Part shown: positions 33,008-41,658 of the stretch, piece after piece
Layout: each line of letters opens with the position of its first letter
How positions within the stretch are numbered: position 1 is the first letter of the stretch
Assembly (NCBI GenBank): GCA_023417315.1
Contig: JAEZFW010000032.1
Span: 1-63,030 of the forward strand
Reading direction: 5' to 3'
From: Pseudomonadota bacterium
GTDB taxonomy: Bacteria > Pseudomonadota > Gammaproteobacteria > Steroidobacterales > Steroidobacteraceae
DNA: 63,030 nt
The notes under the pieces: model-generated
Databases searched by the model: none
What the model saw: only the letters and a program-made list of their open reading frames with translations
What the model was told of the DNA's origin: nothing
Position numbers and translations under genes: made by a program

Positions 33008-34177
33008 ATGACCCACCCAAGAGCGACGAACCTCAAGTTCGCAACCCAGTGCATCCACGCAGGTCAAGCGCCCGATCCATCGACAGGCGCCGTGATGCCG
33101 CCGATTTACACGACCTCGACCTACGCACAATCGAGCCCGGGCGTGCACAAGGGCTATGACTATTCGCGCACGAGCAATCCGACGAGAGGCGCGTATGAGC
33201 GCTGTATCGCTGCATTGGAAGGCGGAGTGCGAGGCTTCGCATTTGCCTCGGGCATGGCAGCGACGAGCACACTGCTCGAGTTGTTGGATGCGGGCAGTCA
33301 CATCGTGGCCATGGAGGATTTGTATGGCGGCACGTTCCGATTGTTCGAGCGCGTGCGTCGACGCTCCGCGAACCTCGACATCAGCTTCGTCGATCTGTCG
33401 AACACCTCAGCCTTGGAAGGTGCAATCCGTCCGAATACGCGATTAATTTGGATCGAGACTCCGACGAATCCGACGCTGCGGCTGGTCGATATCGCCCAGG
33501 TCGCGGAGCTCGCACGCAAGCGCAACATCCTCACGGTCGTGGACAACACGTTCGCGAGCCCTTGGGTGCAACGGCCCTTGGAGCTTGGGGCCGATATCGT
33601 GATGCATTCCGCGACGAAGTATCTGAACGGTCACTCCGACATGATTGGCGGAGCTGCCGCGACTGCGAATACGGAGCTCGCAGACAAGATCGGGTTCCTA
33701 CAGAATGCCGTTGGCGCGATCGGGGGACCGTTCGACAGTTTTCTCGCGCTGCGCGGTTTGAAGACGCTCGCCCTGCGGATGCGTCAATGCAGCGAGAACG
33801 CCTTGCAGATTGCGAGCTGGTTGGAGAAGCATCCGCGCGTTGCTCGGGTGCTCTATCCAGGATTGCCGAGCCATCCGCAGCACGAGCTCGCGAAACGTCA
33901 GATGCGCAATGGCTATAGCGGAATCGTGACGTTTTTCGTGAAGGGTGGGTTGAGCGAAGCGCGCGCTTTTCTAGAGAAGCTGGAGATCTTCACGATTGCG
34001 GAAAGTCTCGGCGGCGTAGAAAGCCTCGTCGATCATCCGGGGCTCATGACACATGCGTCGATTCCTCCGGACAAGCGCGCCGCGCTCGGTATCGACGATG
34101 CGCTGATTCGATTGTCGGTCGGCATCGAGGATGCCGACGATCTCATCGCGGATCTCGACCAGGCGTTGGGCGGATGA
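33008..34177 (+). CDS. Cystathionine gamma-lyase / gamma-synthase family enzyme
   Basis: Cys/Met-metabolism PLP enzyme of 389 residues. PLP Lys lies in MHSATKYLNGHSDMIGG; YDYSRTSNPTRGAYERCIA and ESLGGVESLVDHPGLMTHASIP are signature blocks. Placement after cystathionine beta-synthase favours cystathionine gamma-lyase (reverse transsulfuration to cysteine), although gamma-synthase cannot be excluded by sequence alone. Start at ATG 33008; the open frame upstream to 32864 consists of repeat DNA. No Shine-Dalgarno sequence is visible. Confidence 0.9.
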   Translation: MTHPRATNLKFATQCIHAGQAPDPSTGAVMPPIYTTSTYAQSSPGVHKGYDYSRTSNPTRGAYERCIAALEGGVRGFAFASGMAATSTLLELLDAGSHIVAMEDLYGGTFRLFERVRRRSANLDISFVDLSNTSALEGAIRPNTRLIWIETPTNPTLRLVDIAQVAELARKRNILTVVDNTFASPWVQRPLELGADIVMHSATKYLNGHSDMIGGAAATANTELADKIGFLQNAVGAIGGPFDSFLALRGLKTLALRMRQCSENALQIASWLEKHPRVARVLYPGLPSHPQHELAKRQMRNGYSGIVTFFVKGGLSEARAFLEKLEIFTIAESLGGVESLVDHPGLMTHASIPPDKRAALGIDDALIRLSVGIEDADDLIADLDQALGG

Positions 34178-34372
34178 TCACATCGGGCGCTTGAATACGA
34201 GTTGCGAGAACGTGTGTTGATGGACGATCTGCACGAGCTCCCAGCCAAGCATTCCTTGTTGGTCGAGCTCCGCTTGCAACCGCTCCGCGCTCACGCCGCG
34301 GCCGAGGAATTGGCCGGCGGCGTTCGCTTTGACTGTCACGACGTGGTACTTCCAACGGGTCGTCGTCGCCAT
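34178..34372 (-). CDS. DUF4177 family small protein
   Basis: Protein of 64 residues starting MATTTRWKYHVVTVKA. The pattern RLQAELDQQGMLGWELVQIV with a following beta strand is characteristic of DUF4177, whose function is unknown. GGAGG lies 6 bp before the ATG at 34372, which decides the start against the longer open frame. It is the last of three genes with SPFH and RHH proteins, and its stop abuts that of the convergent lyase gene. Confidence 0.8.
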   Translation of the reverse strand: MATTTRWKYHVVTVKANAAGQFLGRGVSAERLQAELDQQGMLGWELVQIVHQHTFSQLVFKRPM

Positions 34373-34407
34373 GTGTCCTCCGAATCGATGTCGACTTTCG
34401 CGATGAG

Positions 34408-34599
34408 CTAGCGATCCTGGGACGAGCTTTCGTCCGAGGCCTCGCCGTCTTGTTTCCAACGACCTGCCTTCCGCAACGCATCGCGCAGCACGTACTCGAT
34501 TTGCGCGTTCACGCTGCGCAGCTCATCCTCGGCCCAACGTTGCATGGCCTCGAGCACGTCGCTGCCGATGCGCAGCGGATAGGCTTTTTTCTCCGCCAA
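34408..34599 (-). CDS. Arc-type ribbon-helix-helix protein
   Basis: Small DNA-binding-type protein of 63 residues. KAYPLRIGSDVLEAMQRWA is the beta strand plus helix A, and ELRSVNAQIEYVLRDALRK is helix B of an Arc/MetJ fold (compare Arc RSVNSEIYQRV). It lies 12 bp after the SPFH gene on the same strand. No toxin gene is adjacent, so it is not called an antitoxin. It may autoregulate the SPFH operon. Confidence 0.85.
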   Translation of the reverse strand: MAEKKAYPLRIGSDVLEAMQRWAEDELRSVNAQIEYVLRDALRKAGRWKQDGEASDESSSQDR

Positions 34600-34611
34600 G
34601 TCTTCAGTCCG

Positions 34612-35484
34612 TTAGTTGTAGAGCGTGCCGGCGTTCACGATCGGCTGCGTGCCCCGCTCTCCACACAACACGACCAGAAGATTCGACACCATCGCCGCCT
34701 TGCGCTCTTCGTCGAGATGCACGACGCCTTTCTCCGCGAGCTGATCGAGCGCCATGTGCACCATCGATACCGCGCCTTCGACGATGCGAGTGCGCGCCGC
34801 GATGATCGCCGCGGCTTGTTGTCTCTGCAGCATCGCTTGGGCGATCTCCGGCGCGTACGCCAAGTGGCTCACGCGCGCTTCGATGACCGTGACGCCGGCC
34901 TTCTCGAGCCGCTCTTGAATTTCCTCCTTTAGGTGCTCGTTGATTTCGCGCGAGTGGGAGCGCAACGCGATCTTGTGATCGTCGTGCAGATCGTACGGAT
35001 AGCTCGTCGCCATCTGCCGCAACGCGGCCTCGCTTTGCACATGCACGAAATTCTCGTAGCTATCGACATTGAAAACGGCTTCCGCGGAGTCGTGCACCTG
35101 CCACACGACTACGGCAGCGATTTCGATGGGCGAGCCTTCGAGGTCGTTCACTTTGAGCTTGCCGGATTCGAAGTTCCGCACCCGCAGGGTAACCGCCTGC
35201 TTCGAGTAGAAGGGATTGGCCCAACGCAAGCCGTTCTTACGTTCGACGCCGACGAACTTGCCGAAGAACTGCAGCACGGCTGCTTGATTCGGCTGCACGA
35301 TGAAGAATCCGAACCAACAGAAGGCGAGCAGGATCGCGAGGACGATTGGAACGATCGGAAGGCTGTAGTGCGCGATCTGGACGGCCCACCAAATATCTAC
35401 CGCGGTCAGGAGCACCAGCGCGAGTACGACAGGGACACCGGGCAGCGTGGCGACTTCGCGTTCTTCTATTCGTTGCCTATTCAT
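34612..35484 (-). CDS. SPFH domain membrane protein (stomatin/prohibitin-like)
   Basis: Membrane-scaffold type protein of 290 residues. Two adjacent hydrophobic stretches (about 17-34 and 43-63) precede the SPFH domain, which begins VQPNQAAVLQFFGKFVGVER and includes ALRQMATSYPYDLHDD and EEIQERLEKAGVTVIEARVSHLAYA. The C-terminal helix QRQQAAAIIAARTRIVEGAV is typical of oligomerising SPFH proteins. It heads the SPFH-RHH-DUF4177 operon. The cellular role is unknown. Confidence 0.9.
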   Translation of the reverse strand: MNRQRIEEREVATLPGVPVVLALVLLTAVDIWWAVQIAHYSLPIVPIVLAILLAFCWFGFFIVQPNQAAVLQFFGKFVGVERKNGLRWANPFYSKQAVTLRVRNFESGKLKVNDLEGSPIEIAAVVVWQVHDSAEAVFNVDSYENFVHVQSEAALRQMATSYPYDLHDDHKIALRSHSREINEHLKEEIQERLEKAGVTVIEARVSHLAYAPEIAQAMLQRQQAAAIIAARTRIVEGAVSMVHMALDQLAEKGVVHLDEERKAAMVSNLLVVLCGERGTQPIVNAGTLYN

Positions 35485-35542
35485 GACGACCTCCGGGTGA
35501 GTGCGTCATGAAGATATCATAAAGATATCAGTCAGTAAAAGG

Positions 35543-35577
35543 CCGACTGGCCTACTGGCCACTGGCTGCTGGCCAGA
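35543..35577. repeat. CTGGCCA-word hairpin upstream of the SPFH gene
   Basis: GGCCGACTGGCCTACTGGCC and ACTGGCTGCTGGCCAG form the same word cluster seen at four other places. The spacer 35485-35707 between the SPFH start and the prfA stop also contains two ATATCAT words; nothing else is recognised in it. Confidence 0.65.
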
Positions 35578-35707
35578 ACCGGACGAGCGCTCACACGTCA
35601 TCCACTGAAAAATAACGCAAAATCAGTGGCTTCCTGAGGAGGAAGATCGTGAACCCAATTAAACCGCGAGCAAATGAAGCTCCAACCACGCATAGAGCCC
35701 AGAGCCC

Positions 35708-36790
35708 TCAGGCCGTAATCCGCGCCAATTCCTCTGCTTGGAATTCCTGTTGGAGTGGGCCGATGAGGTCATCGAGCCTTCCGTCCATCACATCGGCGAG
35801 TTTGTAGAGCGTGAGGTTGATGCGGTGGTCCGTTACGCGGCCTTGCGGGAAGTTGTACGTGCGGATGCGTTCGGAGCGGTCGCCTGAACCGACTTGCAGC
35901 TTGCGCGATTGTGCTTCGGCTCGATCGCGCTTCTCTTGTTCGGCTGCCCTCAAGCGCGCTTTCAACAGCGACATCGCGCGTGAGCGGTTCTTGTGCTGCG
36001 AGCGCTCGTCCTGGCACTCGACGACGATGCCGGTCGGAAGGTGCGTGATGCGAATCGCGGAGTCGGTCTTGTTGACGTGCTGACCGCCCGCACCCGATGC
36101 GCGAAATGTGTCGATTCGAAGCTCGGCGGGATTGAGCTCTACGGCTTCGATCTCCTCGAGCTCGGGCAAAATCGCCACTGTGCAAGCGGAGGTATGAATA
36201 CGCCCCTGTGCCTCGGTGGCAGGCACGCGCTGCACACGATGAGTACCCGACTCGAATTTGAAATGCGAGAACGCGCCGCGTCCGACGATGCGGCTGATGA
36301 TTTCCTTGTACCCGCCATGCTCGCCGGCGTTTTCCGAGAGCACCTCGACGCGCCAGCCTTGCGATTCGGCGTAACGTGCGTACATCCGAAAGAGGTCGCC
36401 GGCGAAGATCGCCGCTTCATCGCCACCGGTGCCGGCGCGCACTTCGAGATAAATGTTGCTCCCATCGCGCTCGTCTTTCGGCAGCAGGAGCTTGGCGAGC
36501 TCTTCGGATTCGCGCTCGATTCGCGCCTCCAGACTGCCGAGCTCTTCGCGGCCCAGCTCTCGCAGATCGGGGTCGGAGCCCTCAGCCATCTCGAGCGCTT
36601 GCTCGCGTTCGGCGAGGAGTCCTTGATACGCGCGATAGCGGCTCACGACCGGCTCAGACCGCGCATATTCCATTGAGAGCTCGCGAAATTTATTCGTATC
36701 GCCGATCACTTCGGGATCGGCGAGCAAGGCACTGACCTCGTCGTGGCGCTCGACGAGTCTTTCGAGTTTGTAGCGGATCGAATCTTTCAT
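35708..36790 (-). CDS. prfA: Peptide chain release factor 1
   Basis: Recognises UAA/UAG stop codons. The 360-residue protein has the GGQ peptidyl-release motif (RASGAGGQHVNKTDSAIRI), the class-1 segment around TGIVVECQDERSQHKN and the RF1-type N-terminal coiled domain. It lies 50 bp downstream of hemA on the same strand, a common gammaproteobacterial pair. The usual third gene, prmC, is elsewhere (30496-31356). Confidence 0.97.
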   Translation of the reverse strand: MKDSIRYKLERLVERHDEVSALLADPEVIGDTNKFRELSMEYARSEPVVSRYRAYQGLLAEREQALEMAEGSDPDLRELGREELGSLEARIERESEELAKLLLPKDERDGSNIYLEVRAGTGGDEAAIFAGDLFRMYARYAESQGWRVEVLSENAGEHGGYKEIISRIVGRGAFSHFKFESGTHRVQRVPATEAQGRIHTSACTVAILPELEEIEAVELNPAELRIDTFRASGAGGQHVNKTDSAIRITHLPTGIVVECQDERSQHKNRSRAMSLLKARLRAAEQEKRDRAEAQSRKLQVGSGDRSERIRTYNFPQGRVTDHRINLTLYKLADVMDGRLDDLIGPLQQEFQAEELARITA

Positions 36791-36840
36791 GAAGGTCGTG
36801 ACTACGGTGATCGCGGCGGCCGCGAGGCTGTCGCAATGCG

Positions 36841-38169
36841 CTAGCGCTCGTTCGCCGCGGCGTTCGTGGGCGGATCGAGCGCTTCCTGCGGGGCGTCGGT
36901 GCGCGCTTTGTCGAGCGACTCGCTACCGAACAACGATTGTACCGCGCGCACGATGTCGGCATCGCCGAACTCGGCGGCTTGCCGCAAACGATGGCTCGGG
37001 GCGTGCATCAGGCGATTCGTGAGCGTCGCTCCCAAGAACTCCATGACTTCGGCGGGATCGCGGCCGGCGGCCAGCATCCTCTGCGCTTGTGCGACCGTTT
37101 GGGCGCGCACTTCGTCGGCACTCGCGCGCATCTGACGGATCAGCGGTGCGACGTCGAGCGTCTTCAAATGCTGTTCGAAAGTGACGATCTCGGTGACGAG
37201 GAGATCGTCCGCATCGCGCGCGGCTTCCCGCCGGGCTTCGATATTTTCGTTCACGACATTCTGCAGATCATCGATAGTGAACAGATACACATCGTCGAGC
37301 CTTGCAACCTCGGCTTCGATGTCGCGCGGAACGGCGATGTCCACCATGAACATCGGCTTGCGCTTGCGTGTTCGCAAGGCTGCGCGCACGGCGTCATGAG
37401 TGACGACCGGCGTCGGGCTCGCGGTTGACGTGATGACGATGTCCGCATCGGCCAGGTGTTGAGGCAAAGCGTCCAGTCCGATCGCCGAACCGCCGAACTC
37501 AGAGGCGAGCTCCTGTGCTCGTTCGATGTTGCGATTCGCAACGATCACGCGTCGCAAACCATTTGCATGTAGATGCCGCGCAGCCAGCGCAATCATCTCT
37601 CCAGCGCCGACGAGCAACGCCGTGTGATTCTCGAAATGTTCGAATACGGTTCGTGCCAGCACCACCGCCGCGGATGCAACGGAGACCGCGCTCGCTCCGA
37701 TGCGCGTATGAGTGCGCACGCGCTTTGCAACGGAGAACGCGGTCTGCATGAGACGGTTCAGATAAGGGCCGGTCGCACCGGCGTCGTGCGCTTGCCTATA
37801 TGCCGTCTTGAGCTGACCTAGTATCTGCGGCTCGCCGAGCACGAGCGAGTCGAGTCCGCACGCAACTGAGAAGACGTGCTTGATCGCTGCAGTGTCGTGT
37901 AGTTGATATACCGAGCTCGATATATCCAGGTTATGCGTGCCGAGATCGTGCCAGTGGGACAGCCAATCCGTAAGCGGCGGCTCGCCGCTCTCGCTCAAGC
38001 AGTAGAGCTCGGTGCGGTTGCAGGTGGAAACGATGACGCCTTCGCGAACGCCGGGCAGGCTCGTCATCTCGCGCAACGCTTCGCCCATCTCATCGCCCGC
38101 GAATACTACTTTCTCGCGGATCTCGACGGGCGCGGTGCGATGATTGATTCCAATGACGACGAATGGCAT
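36841..38169 (-). CDS. hemA: Glutamyl-tRNA reductase
   Basis: First committed enzyme of C5 haem biosynthesis, reducing Glu-tRNA to glutamate-1-semialdehyde. GINHRTAPVEIREKVVF and the nucleophile Cys in VSTCNRTELYCL are conserved, as are SVACGLDSLVLGEPQILGQ and the NADPH-binding LLVGAGEMIALAARHL. Length 442 aa with a Pro/Ala-rich tail. Divergent from the TPR lipoprotein-lolB-ispE operon, as in related genomes. Confidence 0.97.
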   Translation of the reverse strand: MPFVVIGINHRTAPVEIREKVVFAGDEMGEALREMTSLPGVREGVIVSTCNRTELYCLSESGEPPLTDWLSHWHDLGTHNLDISSSVYQLHDTAAIKHVFSVACGLDSLVLGEPQILGQLKTAYRQAHDAGATGPYLNRLMQTAFSVAKRVRTHTRIGASAVSVASAAVVLARTVFEHFENHTALLVGAGEMIALAARHLHANGLRRVIVANRNIERAQELASEFGGSAIGLDALPQHLADADIVITSTASPTPVVTHDAVRAALRTRKRKPMFMVDIAVPRDIEAEVARLDDVYLFTIDDLQNVVNENIEARREAARDADDLLVTEIVTFEQHLKTLDVAPLIRQMRASADEVRAQTVAQAQRMLAAGRDPAEVMEFLGATLTNRLMHAPSHRLRQAAEFGDADIVRAVQSLFGSESLDKARTDAPQEALDPPTNAAANER

Positions 38170-38257
38170 GCGGAGTGCTTGCGCGGCCGGTGCGATTGTC
38201 CGGGAAGGTCAACGGGATGACAAGCGTAGGGAGGTTCCCTGTTATAGTGCTTTCACG

Positions 38258-39949
38258 ATGACTCCCGCCACTTTGCTCATCCGCGGCGCATGCGCCGTGC
38301 TGCTGTGCTCGTTGCTCGGCGCCTGCGCCAGCACAGATCAGAAACCTTCGTCCGAGGACAGCTCGCCGGCCGATCCTAATGCGCTGGTATTGGGCGCCGA
38401 AGTCGCGCTTCAGCGCGGTGAATATCTGGAAGCATCCAAAGCTTACCTGCGTGCGGCCATGAGCGCCGACGATGAAGCGCTTGCCGAGCAGGCAACCCGC
38501 GTTGCCTACGAGCACCGACAGTGGCGCATCGTCGAGCAGGCAGCCGATCGTTGGCTCAGGCTCAATCACACCAACGAGGAGGCGCGACGCTATGCCGCGT
38601 TCGCCGCCTTACACCTATATCGACTCGATCAAGCAGCCGAGCATCTAGGCACGCTGCTCGAGACCGCCTACATCAATCCGCAAGTGGGTTTCCTAGCGTT
38701 GCTCCCGCAGCTCGCGGATGAAGCGCCGGAAGCGGCGGTCACAACGGTCTTGGAGAAGCTCGTCGCGAAGTATCCCGACCTGACCGAAGCGCATTACGCA
38801 TTGGCTCAAGCCGCATTGCAGTCTGACAACTTCAAGCTCGGCCTCGCGCATGCGCAAAAAGCCCGGGAGCTCGGTCCGTACTGGTCACCGGCGGGCTTGT
38901 TGTTGGCGCGTGCCCAGCTCATGAATGGGCATTCCGAGCAGGCGCTCGAAACCGCCCGTGCGGTGCTCGAGCAAGACAATCAAGACGCGCATCGGCTCGA
39001 ATACGCGCTGATGCTGATCCAGGTCGGCCGTGAGGAAGAAGGAAAGAAGGAGCTCTCTGCGCTCGCGTCCGCGCAGGAGACCGCGCTCGTGGTCGAGCGT
39101 ACGCTCGCCGACATCGATTTTCAGATGGGTAATCGGGATGCGGCCGCCAAGCGGTTCAGCAATCTGGTCTCGAGCGGCCGCTTCGTCTACGAGTCGCTCT
39201 TCTATTTAGGTGCCATCGCGGAATCGAGGCAAGCTTGGGACGACGCTTTGCAACTCTACGGCCGTGTTACGAGCGGCGACTTTGCGATCGCTGCGCAAAG
39301 TCGTGCGGCTCGCATCAAGATAGATCAGAAAGGGCTCGAAGAGGGCTTGAAGCATTTGGATGAGTTCGCTTCGACGCGCCCGCAGTTTCGTATCGAAACG
39401 GTTGCAGTGCGCGCGTCGTTACTCGCAGAGCACGGAGACACCGAGGGGGCGCTTGCGACTCTCGATGCCGCATTGGAGAAATATCCCGATGCAGTCGATC
39501 TGCGATTCGCGCGCGTGTTCCAGCTCGAATCGAGCGATCGCGTCAACGATGCGATCCGAGAGTTGCGCAAGATCGTCGCGGACCGTCCGGGCGACCCTGT
39601 TGCGCTCAACGCGCTGGGGTACACGCTCGTCGATCGCACTCGGCATCATCGCGAAGGTTTGGAATCGATCGAACAGGCACTGCAATTGACGCCCGACAAC
39701 GGCGCGGTGCTGGACAGCATGGGATGGGCGTTGCATCGGGTCGGACGCGATGAAGAGGCGCTCAAGTATCTCGAGCATTCGCGACGGCGAATCAGCGATC
39801 CTGAAGTGGAGCTGCATATCGGCGCCGTGCTGGTATCGCTCGGCCGCAAGGACGAGGCTCGTGAGGTGCTCATGCGAGCCATCGAGCGCTATCCGGAAAA
39901 CGATGAGCTCAAGAAACAGCTGCAGGAGCTCGACTCGAACCGCGAGTGA
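38258..39949 (+). CDS. TPR-repeat lipoprotein
   Basis: Probably an outer-membrane-anchored protein of 563 residues. Starting at ATG 38258 gives MTPATLLIRGACAVLLCSLL with lipobox LLGAC (Cys at about residue 23). Many tetratricopeptide repeats follow; the last ones are clearest (ALNALGYTLVDRTRHHREGL, DSMGWALHRVGRDEEALKYL, GAVLVSLGRKDEAREVL). Comparable genes precede lolB in many gammaproteobacteria, but the function is not established. The stop overlaps the lolB start (TGATG). Confidence 0.92.
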   Translation: MTPATLLIRGACAVLLCSLLGACASTDQKPSSEDSSPADPNALVLGAEVALQRGEYLEASKAYLRAAMSADDEALAEQATRVAYEHRQWRIVEQAADRWLRLNHTNEEARRYAAFAALHLYRLDQAAEHLGTLLETAYINPQVGFLALLPQLADEAPEAAVTTVLEKLVAKYPDLTEAHYALAQAALQSDNFKLGLAHAQKARELGPYWSPAGLLLARAQLMNGHSEQALETARAVLEQDNQDAHRLEYALMLIQVGREEEGKKELSALASAQETALVVERTLADIDFQMGNRDAAAKRFSNLVSSGRFVYESLFYLGAIAESRQAWDDALQLYGRVTSGDFAIAAQSRAARIKIDQKGLEEGLKHLDEFASTRPQFRIETVAVRASLLAEHGDTEGALATLDAALEKYPDAVDLRFARVFQLESSDRVNDAIRELRKIVADRPGDPVALNALGYTLVDRTRHHREGLESIEQALQLTPDNGAVLDSMGWALHRVGRDEEALKYLEHSRRRISDPEVELHIGAVLVSLGRKDEAREVLMRAIERYPENDELKKQLQELDSNRE

Positions 39950-40551
39950 TGGATCCGTCGATGCGATCGCGAATTGGAGTCCTGGCTTCCCTCACGTTGT
40001 GTCTAGCGATTGCAGGCTGCGCGGGCGCGCCGACGCGCACGGGCATGGCGCTTCCCGAGGACTTGTCCGAGCTTGCGCACTGGCAGGCGCGCGGACGCAT
40101 GGGTGTATCGGGTGCGGGTAACGGCGGATCAGGGTCTTTCGCCTGGGAGCAGCACAAAGATCGCGCCAACGTTCAGATCCGCGGCCCAGTCGGCATCGGC
40201 AGTGTTCGTCTGCAGATGTCGGGTTCGGGTCCATCACCGGATGTGCAGTTGGAGACGGGCGACGGACAAGTATTTCAAGCCGAGCACGCCTGGACCGAGC
40301 TCGAAGCGCGCCTCGGCACGGCGGTTCCTGCCGGAAAACTTCGCTACTGGATGCTCGGCGTGCCCGCACCTGGAGACCACGTCTGGCTATCCGATCCTAA
40401 GAGCGAGATGCCGTTGCTCGAACAGGACGGCTGGCGCATCGAGTACCAGTACTCGGATGAGTTCGGCGCGCGCCTGCCGCGGCGCATTCGCGCAGCGAGC
40501 GGCGAGGCACAGGTCCGTATCGTCGTGGATCGCTGGTCTTTCGACCGATGA
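39949..40551 (+). CDS. lolB: Outer-membrane lipoprotein receptor LolB
   Basis: Receives lipoproteins from LolA and inserts them in the outer membrane. The N terminus has a lipoprotein signal (GVLASLTLCLAIAGCAGAP, lipobox IAGC), followed by the LolB beta-barrel half with WQARGRMGVSGAGNGGSGSF and the C-terminal LPRRIRAASGEAQVRIVVD. About 200 residues. GTG 39946 or ATG 39961 are other possible starts. It overlaps ispE by 4 bp. Confidence 0.94.
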   Translation: MDPSMRSRIGVLASLTLCLAIAGCAGAPTRTGMALPEDLSELAHWQARGRMGVSGAGNGGSGSFAWEQHKDRANVQIRGPVGIGSVRLQMSGSGPSPDVQLETGDGQVFQAEHAWTELEARLGTAVPAGKLRYWMLGVPAPGDHVWLSDPKSEMPLLEQDGWRIEYQYSDEFGARLPRRIRAASGEAQVRIVVDRWSFDR

Positions 40552-41429
40552 GCGACAGCGGCCGAGAGTCGCTTGGCGGCTCGAAAAGCTGGCCAGCGCC
40601 AGCGAAGTTGAACCTCTGCTTGCACATCGTGGGTCGACGCGACGATGGGTATCACCTCCTGCAATCGGCACTGCAGTTCATCGACTTGTGCGATGAGCTT
40701 CATTTCGTGCGCCGAACTCCTGGCGTCATCGAGCGGATCGAAGGGCCGCACGAGGTCGCACCGGAGACAGATCTCTGCGTCAGAGCCGCACGACTGCTAG
40801 CGAAGTCTGCCGGAATCGAGCGCGGCGTCGGCATCGCGCTCAAGAAGAGAATTCCCATGCAGGCGGGCCTCGGCGGGGGGAGCTCGGATGCGGCCACAGT
40901 GCTGGTCGCGTTGAATCGATTGTGGGCCATCGAGCTTGGCGTCGATGCGCTCGCCGAGATCGGATTGAAGCTCGGCGCGGACGTGCCTGTGTTCGTTCGA
41001 GGTTGCGCCGCCTGGGTGGAGGGTGTCGGTGAACGACTGGCCTGCGCGGAGTATCCCGAGAGCGTGTTTCTCGTCGTGAAACCGCAAGCCAATGTGAGCA
41101 CGGCTGAGATCTTTCAGGCCGCTGAATTGACACGTAATTCCCCGGTCATGACAATACGCGCCTTTCTCGCGGGGGGTGGCCGCAATGACTGCACTTCCAC
41201 CGTGCGCAGACGCTATCCTGAGGTCGCCGAAGCGCTTGATTGGCTAGGGAATTTCGGGTCGGCTCGTTTGACCGGCACGGGTGCGTGCGTGTTCGCATCC
41301 ATGCCCGATGAGCGCGCGGCCGAAGCCGCTCGGGCGCAGTTACCCGCGCGTTGGACCGGATTCGTCGTTCGCAGCATGAATCGCTCGCCGTTGCTCGATC
41401 GGCTTGCCGAGGAATCGGCTGCCGCCTGA
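40548..41429 (+). CDS. ispE: 4-diphosphocytidyl-2-C-methyl-D-erythritol kinase
   Basis: GHMP kinase of the MEP isoprenoid pathway, 293 residues. N-terminal SWPAPAKLNLCLHIVGRRDDGYH, ATP loop IPMQAGLGGGSSDAATVLVALN and C-terminal LTGTGACVFASM are diagnostic. Start overlaps the lolB stop (ATGA). The tRNA-Gln gene follows, matching the conserved order seen in many gammaproteobacteria. Confidence 0.97.
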   Translation: MSDSGRESLGGSKSWPAPAKLNLCLHIVGRRDDGYHLLQSALQFIDLCDELHFVRRTPGVIERIEGPHEVAPETDLCVRAARLLAKSAGIERGVGIALKKRIPMQAGLGGGSSDAATVLVALNRLWAIELGVDALAEIGLKLGADVPVFVRGCAAWVEGVGERLACAEYPESVFLVVKPQANVSTAEIFQAAELTRNSPVMTIRAFLAGGGRNDCTSTVRRRYPEVAEALDWLGNFGSARLTGTGACVFASMPDERAAEAARAQLPARWTGFVVRSMNRSPLLDRLAEESAAA

Positions 41430-41474
41430 GCGGGCGCGCCGCCGTGCTGTGGGCAAAATGGAGTTTGAGAAGAT

Positions 41475-41549
41475 TGGGGCGTCGCCAAGTGGTAAGGCAG
41501 CGGGTTTTGATCCCGCCATTCGGAGGTTCGAATCCTTCCGCCCCAGCCA
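41475..41549 (+). tRNA. tRNA-Gln (TTG)
   Basis: 75-nt cloverleaf: acceptor TGGGGCG pairs with CGCCCCA, D arm GCCAAGTGGTAAGGC, anticodon stem GCGGG/CCCGC around TTTTGAT (anticodon TTG), T arm GGAGGTTCGAATCCTTCC, encoded GCCA end. It sits between ispE and prs. Confidence 0.97.
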
Positions 41550-41557
41550 AACAAACA

Positions 41558-41650
41558 TGAGGCTGTAGACCGTAGGCTGTAGGCTTTAGCAAGAGGCGCT
41601 CACGTTCGCTCTTCTGGCTCCAGCCTACAGCCTAAAGCCTACCGCCTGCG
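41558..41650. repeat. GGCTGTAG-word inverted arms
   Basis: AGGCTGTAGACCGTAGGCTG and TAGGCTTTAG at 41560-41589 face CTCCAGCCTACAGCC, TAAAGCCTACCGCC at 41618-41650. The spacer from tRNA-Gln to prs is almost entirely this element. GGAG within the right arm serves as the prs ribosome-binding site. Confidence 0.85.
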
Positions 41651-41658
41651 GAGCTTCA

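Noticed and set aside
34408..34599. Antitoxin of a toxin-antitoxin pair
   Set aside because: The RHH protein has no toxin-like neighbour; the adjacent genes encode SPFH and DUF4177 proteins.
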